Shown: in pieces, positions 1-4,581 of the stretch
Layout of the letters: every line of letters begins with the position of its first letter
How positions within the stretch are numbered: the first letter of the stretch is position 1
DNA from: Bryobacterales bacterium
GTDB taxonomy: Bacteria > Cyanobacteriota > Vampirovibrionia > Obscuribacterales > Obscuribacteraceae
Length of the DNA: 7,595 nt
Direction: 5' to 3'
NCBI GenBank assembly: GCA_903970295.1
Contig: CAJCHQ010001007.1
Coordinates: 1 to 7,595, forward strand
The notes under the pieces: generated by a model
Seen by the model: only the letters and a program-made list of their open reading frames with translations
Databases searched by the model: none
What the model was told of the DNA's origin: nothing
Program-made: the position numbers and the translations under genes

Positions 1-183
1 GAACGGGGCAGTGATGACGGTGGGACCGGCATCGTAAGTGAAACCGCCGCGTTTATAGACGGCTCCTCTGCCCCCGAGCTGGTCCTGGCGGTCCAGGACC
101 AGCACTTCGTAGCCCATCTTCCGCAACCTCAGAGCAGCGGCTAAACCACCAAAACCAGCGCCTATTACAATCGCTTTGGACAC
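1..183 (-). CDS. crtI: CrtI-type phytoene desaturase, N-terminal part (runs off the left edge)
   Basis: Only the first 61 codons are present. CrtI enzymes are FAD-dependent, membrane-associated desaturases that convert phytoene to lycopene-type carotenoids. Visible here are the Rossmann dinucleotide-binding motif G-A-G-F-G-G at residues 8-13, a second strand ending in VLVLD near residue 31, then the GGR motif around 38-40 and the family signature DAGPTVITAPF at the end of the fragment. The start is GTG at 183-181, supported by GGGAGG at 196-191, seven bases upstream. The gene follows the rhodopsin on the same strand after 90 bases, so co-transcription is likely. This fits supply of the carotenoid precursor of retinal. 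The fragment cannot separate phytoene desaturase from close relatives such as CrtN, CrtP-type oxygenases or CrtO-like enzymes; the superfamily is near certain, the exact substrate is not. Confidence 0.85.
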   Translation of the reverse strand, partial: MSKAIVIGAGFGGLAAALRLRKMGYEVLVLDRQDQLGGRGAVYKRGGFTYDAGPTVITAPF

Positions 184-264
184 TGTCAGGCCTCCCGCGT
201 GGTTCTCTTTGGTTGGACCAAGCTCAGTTAATCGGAGACCGGGCTCCCTCTTTGCCGGCTTGAT

Positions 265-280
265 GGTCTGATATCAGACC
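265..280. repeat. 16-bp perfect palindrome over the rhodopsin stop codon
   Basis: The sequence GGTCTGATATCAGACC is a perfect 16-bp palindrome whose centre overlaps the TGA stop of the rhodopsin gene (276-274). On the minus strand it is not followed by a T-run, so it does not look like an intrinsic terminator. It could be a weak hairpin in the rhodopsin-crtI intercistronic RNA, a protein-binding site, or chance. Confidence 0.4.
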
Positions 281-1053
281 GAAGCCGCTCTCACCTGAAC
301 CTGTTCGTTGTAGCCTTCGGCCTCTGATTTGGCCATGGCGATCACGTATATAAAGATCCCCAGACCCACCTTGGCTACGATGTCTGCAATCGTATAACCA
401 ACCTGCAAACCGCACTCAGCAGTCGAACCGGATAGACCGACCATTGGGGCAAGGAAAGCAATCGGATAAAAACTCCAGGTGATAAGCAAAAGACCCCGAG
501 CCGAGCCAACTAACTTCTTAACCTCATCGGTTTGCCGACTGATGGCCTGACTGAATTCTGTGAACAGAGTGATCATAATGAATACCCACGGAGTCATCGA
601 TAGTCCCCAGAAAATCCATCGTGTCGTAGCTTCATGAGAAACTTCGCCAGGATATCCGAGCGCAATCATCAAAGCTGCAGCCGAAGATAGTTTCAAAATT
701 AGTTTGCGAGAAACGTCCGGCGCCAGCGCCAGCACGGCAACCAATTCGATGACCAAGAGAGGCACTGTCAGTAGCCAGTCCGCATAACGATAGGCATCGT
801 TGAATGGCAAACCGCTGGCCGCGTAGACTCCGTTGGTGAGGGTGTATGCGTGTGAAAAACTCTCGTAGATACGAAAATAGTGATAGCAGGCTATTGTTGG
901 AACCAGTGCGCTGACCAGAAGAGCCGGTCTGTACTTGGGCGCCACCTGGCTGCGCGAGTAAAAGAAGAACAACGCTCCTGCAAGCATTGCCGCGCAACAA
1001 AGTGACATGACGTTGGTTATTAGACTGTACTCGATTGGAGACAGAGTAGGCAT
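274..1053 (-). CDS. Xanthorhodopsin/Gloeobacter-rhodopsin-type light-driven proton pump
   Basis: A 259-residue seven-helix microbial rhodopsin of normal family length. Residues are numbered from the ATG at 1053-1051, which has GGGAG seven bases upstream; a TTG at 1110 would add 19 residues but lacks a ribosome site. Helix C carries RYADWLLTVPLLVIE, giving Arg89, counterion Asp92, Thr96 and cytoplasmic donor Glu103, the D-T-E pattern of outward proton pumps such as proteorhodopsin. His58 in YHYFRI matches the His that pairs with the counterion in this family. Helix G has VGYTIADIVAK, with Asp224 and the retinal Schiff-base Lys228. Leu100 at the spectral-tuning position predicts green absorption. 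The BC loop and helices F-G resemble Gloeobacter rhodopsin from memory. It should sit in the inner membrane and generate proton motive force in light. crtI follows downstream; a response regulator lies upstream on the same strand. Confidence 0.96.
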   Translation of the reverse strand: MPTLSPIEYSLITNVMSLCCAAMLAGALFFFYSRSQVAPKYRPALLVSALVPTIACYHYFRIYESFSHAYTLTNGVYAASGLPFNDAYRYADWLLTVPLLVIELVAVLALAPDVSRKLILKLSSAAALMIALGYPGEVSHEATTRWIFWGLSMTPWVFIMITLFTEFSQAISRQTDEVKKLVGSARGLLLITWSFYPIAFLAPMVGLSGSTAECGLQVGYTIADIVAKVGLGIFIYVIAMAKSEAEGYNEQVQVRAASV

Positions 1054-1133
1054 GGTCAAACTCCCGTACTGAGAGTGGTCTCGCGACTTCGTGAGCCTTT
1101 CTCTACTCAACCAACATACATACGCTGAGTGAA

Positions 1134-1163
1134 ATACTAGTGAACGCGTCTTTCTATTTCCAA
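1134..1163 (-). promoter_or_regulatory. Possible weak sigma-70-type promoter for the rhodopsin
   Basis: On the minus strand, TTGGAA (1163-1158) and TAGTAT (1139-1134) are separated by 18 bases. Each matches the consensus at 4 of 6 positions. It would start transcription about 75 bases before the rhodopsin ATG. The match is modest and could arise by chance. Confidence 0.25.
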
Positions 1164-1233
1164 ATCAATCAGCTTTCAAAGCGCAAGGCAAGAAGATTAG
1201 CTGGCAAGCAGAGCTCGAGTATTCCCATCGATC

Positions 1234-1263
1234 GCAGTGGCAGAAGAAAAGTTCTGCTACTGC
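1234..1263. repeat. Strong inverted repeat between response regulator 1 and rhodopsin
   Basis: Twelve-base arms (1234-1245 and 1252-1263) surround a six-base loop. Eleven positions pair by Watson-Crick rules. The remaining position is a G-U wobble in plus-strand RNA but an A-C mismatch in minus-strand RNA. No T-run follows on either strand, so a classical intrinsic terminator is not supported. It may be a processing or attenuation hairpin between the regulator and the rhodopsin. Confidence 0.5.
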
Positions 1264-1360
1264 CTGGACGCGTTCACCGCACTACCAGCGCTACCAGTAT
1301 GGTCAGCTGCCAGCTCTGTCGGAGATCGGTGCGCACCTGCGTGGCGCCAATGAACTTCGC

Positions 1361-2065
1361 CTATTCGACAGCGCTAGAGCCCGGTGGCACGAATTTGTAT
1401 CCGACTGCATGCACCGTTTTGATGAAACTGTTCTCGTTGCCTCGATCGATTTTTTCTCTAATTCTCGTGATGTAGACTCGAATCGTGTCTGTCGAAACTT
1501 CGCAGTCTTCTGACCAGACCGAATCGATCAACTCGTTGGGTGAAAAAACTTGATTCGGATTGCTCATGAGAAATTCTAAGAGTGCGAATTCTTTAGCATT
1601 CAACTTCACCGGTGAGCCGTCACGGGTCAGTTCTTTGGCCTTAGGGTGCAAGCTCAGACCGCCGAAACTCAAAGCCTCTGCAGCTCTGTTCTTAGCATGC
1701 TGCGCCTTGCGCCGAGTCAAGGCACGCACCCGGGCGGAGAGTTCTTCCGGACTGAAAGGCTTGATCAAATAGTCGTCAGCGCCAGCGTCGAGCCCGGTCA
1801 CTCGATCGCGAATCATACTTTTGGCGGTCAGCATGATGATCTTAGCTAAGCCACCCGAGTCTTTGTAACGCCTGCATATGTCCACTCCAGTCATGTCAGG
1901 CAAATTCCAATCGAGAACGGCCACGTCATACGCATTGGCACTGAGCATGTTTAAACCGTCGACACCGTTGTTTGCGGTTTCGACCGAGTTGTGCTCCATA
2001 CTCAAAATATCAGTGAGAATGTCGACCAGTGGTCCGTCGTCATCAACCACCAAGATTTTTGCCAT
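1361..2065 (-). CDS. OmpR/PhoB-family response regulator 1
   Basis: A 234-residue two-domain regulator of typical length. The receiver domain (about 1-119) starts MAKILVVDDD and has the acidic pocket Asp8-Asp10, phosphoacceptor Asp52 in VLDWNLPD, Thr80 and Lys102 in LIKPF. The C-terminal winged-helix DNA-binding domain (about 130-227) shows LNAKEFALLEFLM, the recognition-helix region STDTIRVYITRIREKI and the closing VHAVGYKF hairpin. It is therefore expected to be a phosphorylation-controlled DNA-binding transcription factor. The ATG at 2065 has no clear Shine-Dalgarno; an in-frame TAA 25 bases upstream excludes an upstream ATG start. A promoter with a perfect -35 lies just upstream. It lies directly upstream of the rhodopsin on the same strand, which makes that gene a candidate target, though this is inference. 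It is collinear with regulator 2 across the receiver. Confidence 0.95.
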   Translation of the reverse strand: MAKILVVDDDGPLVDILTDILSMEHNSVETANNGVDGLNMLSANAYDVAVLDWNLPDMTGVDICRRYKDSGGLAKIIMLTAKSMIRDRVTGLDAGADDYLIKPFSPEELSARVRALTRRKAQHAKNRAAEALSFGGLSLHPKAKELTRDGSPVKLNAKEFALLEFLMSNPNQVFSPNELIDSVWSEDCEVSTDTIRVYITRIREKIDRGNENSFIKTVHAVGYKFVPPGSSAVE

Positions 2066-2094
2066 AGCCGTTTTAGTCCGCAGTCTTTAACCAA

Positions 2095-2108
2095 GCTTGA
2101 ATTCAAGC
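2095..2108. promoter_or_regulatory. 14-bp palindrome overlapping the -10 box and start site: candidate operator
   Basis: GCTTGAATTCAAGC is a perfect 14-bp palindrome. It overlaps the last half of the predicted -10 element and the predicted transcription start of regulator 1. A dimeric repressor bound here would block the promoter. OmpR-family proteins usually bind direct rather than inverted repeats, so the binder need not be a regulator encoded here. Confidence 0.4.
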
Positions 2109-2134
2109 ATAATGGCCACGACTTTCAGTGTCAA
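2106..2134 (-). promoter_or_regulatory. Sigma-70-type promoter of response regulator 1
   Basis: On the minus strand a perfect TTGACA (2134-2129) is followed, after an ideal 17-base spacer, by TATGCT (2111-2106), which matches the -10 consensus at 4 of 6 positions. Transcription would start near 2099, leaving a leader of about 34 bases before the ATG at 2065. This is the best promoter match in the window. Confidence 0.65.
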
Positions 2135-2172
2135 TGAAAGCGGCAAAAGCATTATTGGTCACACATTTCGGC

Positions 2173-2196
2173 CGCGCATGATCTGATTCATGCGCG
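2173..2196. repeat. 9-bp inverted repeat with 6-base loop
   Basis: Arms CGCGCATGA and TCATGCGCG enclose the loop TCTGAT. It lies about 40 bases upstream of the regulator 1 promoter on the minus strand. No T-run follows on either side. It could be an operator or a remnant hairpin; function unknown. Confidence 0.45.
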
Positions 2197-2331
2197 CTCG
2201 CTTGTAGCACAGGCAATAAATAAATACTTTAGAACTCTCGGCTATCGTACAAATATGGCGGTGAGGCGAACTTCTTGCGGCAAGAGAAATTGAAGTGTGT
2301 TTGTCCACGGCCGATAACAACTTATGTAGGG

Positions 2332-2392
2332 TGCCAAAAGCGTTGCAATACTGCCTGAGTGGTGTCAGGCAGTGCGGCAACGCTTAATGGCA
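2332..2392 (-). terminator. Long three-part hairpin, probable terminator of response regulator 2
   Basis: Three nested stems are present: 5 bp (2332-2336 with 2388-2392), 9 bp (2338-2346 with 2377-2385) and 9 bp (2350-2358 with 2365-2373), closed by a six-base loop and separated by small internal loops. In minus-strand RNA the middle stem ends in CGCTTTT, giving a short U-run. It lies 51 bases past the regulator 2 stop codon. Position and U-run favour a rho-independent terminator, although the stem is unusually long and the U-run short. Confidence 0.6.
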
Positions 2393-2442
2393 GGCGCAGA
2401 CGTCACTCATGGCAACGCGGCGGCATCTCCTCTTTTGCCACA

Positions 2443-3102
2443 TCATGCCTCGATCTTGTAGCCCACACCATGAATCGTCTTGATGATGTCATTATCGATT
2501 TTCTTTCTCAAATTCGATATATGGGCACGCACGACATCAAGTGAGGGTGATTCGTCCATCGACCAGACGCGGTCGATAATTTCATTGAGGCTGAAAACTC
2601 TTCCCGGATAACGCATCAACAGTTCCAAAATGACAAACTCTTTTCGAATGAGACGAATTTCCGAACCATCTCGCGAAACTCGGAAGTTATTGGGTTCGAG
2701 CGTAATTCCGCCAACCACTAGTTCATTGCCGGAAAATCCTGTCGGTCTGCGCAGCAATGCTTTGATCCTCACTTTGAGCTCATCGGGCTCAAAAGGCTTA
2801 GTTAAATAATCATCGGCTCCCGACTCGAAACCCTCTACTTTGCTGGCAGTTTTGGATTTGGCCGTAAGCATCAATATTGAAGTCTTTCCGCCTTTAGAAC
2901 GATGGCTTTTGCAGATCTCCACACCGGTAAGATCGGGCATATCCCAATCGAGAATGGCGACATCATAAGAGTTGGTGCTCAGCATGCTTAGCCCATCGAC
3001 TCCACTGAAAGCAGTTTCGATCGCATAATGCTCGAATCTCAAGATATCAGTGACAATGTCGACCAGCGGCTGATCATCATCAACTACAAGAATTTTAGCC
3101 AT
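2443..3102 (-). CDS. OmpR/PhoB-family response regulator 2
   Basis: From the ATG at 3102 this is a 219-residue regulator collinear with regulator 1, without gaps through the receiver. It has Asp8-Asp10, phosphoacceptor Asp52 in ILDWDMPD, Thr80 and Lys102 in LTKPF. The C-terminal winged-helix domain shows RKEFVILELLMRYPGRVFS, SLDVVRAHISNLRKKI and the closing IHGVGYKIEA. It should be a phosphorylation-controlled transcription factor. I chose 3102 because MAKILVVDDD is the normal receiver N-terminus and matches its paralogue. However, an in-frame ATG at 3147 has GAGG five bases upstream, and would add 15 residues (MLKVSESIVTGSNSA). The gene follows the MshEN-like gene by 86 bases (41 with the upstream start), so the two are probably one operon, ended by the long hairpin downstream. 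Confidence 0.94.
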   Translation of the reverse strand: MAKILVVDDDQPLVDIVTDILRFEHYAIETAFSGVDGLSMLSTNSYDVAILDWDMPDLTGVEICKSHRSKGGKTSILMLTAKSKTASKVEGFESGADDYLTKPFEPDELKVRIKALLRRPTGFSGNELVVGGITLEPNNFRVSRDGSEIRLIRKEFVILELLMRYPGRVFSLNEIIDRVWSMDESPSLDVVRAHISNLRKKIDNDIIKTIHGVGYKIEA

Positions 3103-3188
3103 TGCTGAATTCGATCCGGTGACAATACTTTCACTGACTTTAAGCATATCCGCCTCGGAGGATAGCGTCAACAAAGCCGTCTGGTGCT

Positions 3189-4403
3189 TCAAGCACAAAT
3201 AATCTCTCTTTGTGGAAACAGATTGAAAGCGTCGGATTCGACCGGCACGATCTTGCTTTCGTTGATCCAACCTGAATCCAGCAAGAATTGCTCGACATCG
3301 GATCTATTTATGCGACTGTAGTGGAAGGCAAATGCGGCTTGTTCGAGAGTCAATGCCGATCGCTTGAATAGAAACGAGCATCGAGTCGCTGCTTGTGCGA
3401 TGTTGCAATCGAGATCATCATAGAGTTGTTTGCATTTGACGGGGTCGTTCGAGATTTCGCGCAAGCGCTTGAGCGTCTTGGAGTCTAGACCTTTGACCAA
3501 TTGCAGAAAAGCCAGGGGTGTACCGCGCAAATTGCTGAGCGGTGCGGTATGACGGTCCTGAACTAGCTCTCGCCCTGAAGCATCGACTCCAGAGGTTCGA
3601 TATAGGGAAAATGCGGCTTCACGGGCGGTGAGTGTTTGCTTAATTGTCATCATTTGCAAGCGCAACGCGGCTTCCAAAACTTTTTCAGTGATCAAGCCGA
3701 AAATCAAAAGCACTTCTCCTAGCGGCCGTCCACTGGTCAATGACCGCTCCAGACCAGTCAACAATTCAGCTTGACTGATGATTTTGGCATCGACAAGCAA
3801 TTGGCCCAACCGTAAATTTTCCGCACCGACTGATGCAGTGGTCGCCAATCCCAGCAAACTCCGCGGAATAGCCATCATCGCGGCGATTGCACTCTCTTTG
3901 CTGATTGATTTATTGCGGATCAGAATCTGCAAATCGAGAACAATGCTGAGCAGAGATTTTGAGAGCAGATTCTTAGTGATCAGGTATTCACCCAATTGAA
4001 TATTTTTGATCTTGATTGCAGACGTTGCCTGCGCCAGGGTCTCTTCGTCGATCCATCCAGACGCGAGCAAGAGTTCGCCCAATTTATTTGCGCCTTGCTT
4101 GTCGCCACATTTCAAACCCATCCCGGTCAAGACTTCGGGCAGCGGCATCGACCACCAGGCGCTGAAAGAGAGAGCTTTAGAGGCCTGGCAAAGAGTGAGA
4201 TGTCCATCTCGCATCATCGACTGCGCCAGGATCAACGAACGCATTTCTGGCTCCGAAATATATCCCTCGGAGACAAGCACATTACCGATTGGAGCTTCGA
4301 TTTGCTCGGCCAGGTCGAGGCATTGATTGATTTGCGTCGGTGACACCCAACCCAGATCAATCACTAATTGACCTAACAAGAGTTTGTTAGTAGGTTTGCT
4401 CAC
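3189..4403 (-). CDS. MshEN-like (GspE N-terminal-type) triple-repeat protein without ATPase domain
   Basis: A 404-residue protein, predicted cytoplasmic: I see no signal peptide or membrane span. It carries three units of about 70 residues at 10-78, 108-176 and 199-267. Each has the pattern LGxLL-x-x-G-W/I-I-x5-L, a second LGxxL-x5-I/L and a helix ending in an LQ- or AQ-containing stretch. This is the layout of the N-terminal domain of type II secretion and type IV pilus ATPases, which in MshE binds cyclic-di-GMP. A further partial unit (SALTLEQAAFAF...LLDSGWINE) lies near the C-terminus. No Walker A or B motif is present, so it is not a secretion ATPase. The GTG start at 4403 is chosen for GGAGG four bases upstream; a TTG at 4496 would add 31 residues. 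It probably forms an operon with regulator 2 and is divergent from the kinase. An adaptor or second-messenger sensor is inferred. Confidence 0.72.
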   Translation of the reverse strand: MSKPTNKLLLGQLVIDLGWVSPTQINQCLDLAEQIEAPIGNVLVSEGYISEPEMRSLILAQSMMRDGHLTLCQASKALSFSAWWSMPLPEVLTGMGLKCGDKQGANKLGELLLASGWIDEETLAQATSAIKIKNIQLGEYLITKNLLSKSLLSIVLDLQILIRNKSISKESAIAAMMAIPRSLLGLATTASVGAENLRLGQLLVDAKIISQAELLTGLERSLTSGRPLGEVLLIFGLITEKVLEAALRLQMMTIKQTLTAREAAFSLYRTSGVDASGRELVQDRHTAPLSNLRGTPLAFLQLVKGLDSKTLKRLREISNDPVKCKQLYDDLDCNIAQAATRCSFLFKRSALTLEQAAFAFHYSRINRSDVEQFLLDSGWINESKIVPVESDAFNLFPQREIICA

Positions 4404-4581
4404 GTTGCCTCCACTAGTAAGTGCGCTCGACTGTCGCTTCACAGTCCGGCCGTGTGGAATAAATTCTTTCCACTGCCGAGACTCTAGCGAAATCAACTAA
4501 AATCAGTCTGCAGGAGTTGTGCACTTTTTCTTCAGCCTTTGTGAGACCAACAGATACGAGTATTCCCAAGGTAGGGATGAT
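4404..4581. promoter_or_regulatory. Divergent promoter region between the repeat protein and the kinase
   Basis: This 178-base gap must hold the start signals of both divergent genes. I found no convincing paired -35/-10 on either strand. On the plus strand TAAAAT (4498-4503) is a good -10 match but has no -35. An inverted repeat GTGGAA/TTCCAC (4454-4459 and 4468-4473, 8-base loop) could be a shared operator. Confidence 0.4.

Larger units (their letters stand above)
1054..1360. other. 307-base gap between response regulator 1 and the rhodopsin
   Basis: I see no credible gene here on either strand. The plus-strand open frame at 1140-1475 overlaps the response regulator antisense and resembles nothing. 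The gap holds the rhodopsin ribosome-binding site (1065-1061), a possible weak promoter (1163-1134) and a strong hairpin (1234-1263), all described separately. Confidence 0.6.
2066..2442. other. 377-base regulatory gap between the two response regulators
   Basis: No credible gene is visible. A 73-codon minus-strand frame (2159-2380) starts inside the long hairpin, is rich in Cys and His and resembles no family, so I treat it as non-coding. The gap contains the regulator 1 promoter, an overlapping 14-bp palindrome, a 9-bp-stem hairpin and a 61-base hairpin downstream of regulator 2. Confidence 0.65.

Noticed and set aside
550..640. Initial reading of a carotenoid-antenna Gly in the rhodopsin from the WG pair in helix E
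   Set aside because: Aligning without gaps from the helix E Arg to the Pro, with the conserved Ser in register, puts Trp149, not Gly150, at the gate position.
1140..1475. 111-codon plus-strand open frame
   Set aside because: Its 3' third is antisense to the regulator 1 DNA-binding domain and the rest crosses the hairpin; no ribosome site or known motif.
2159..2380. 73-codon minus-strand open frame between the response regulators
   Set aside because: It starts inside the long hairpin, has no ribosome-binding site and no family resemblance, and spans predicted regulatory DNA.
3996..4343. Overlapping plus-strand frames of 106 and 115 codons
   Set aside because: Both are antisense to the MshEN-like repeats, whose repeat pattern shows which strand codes.
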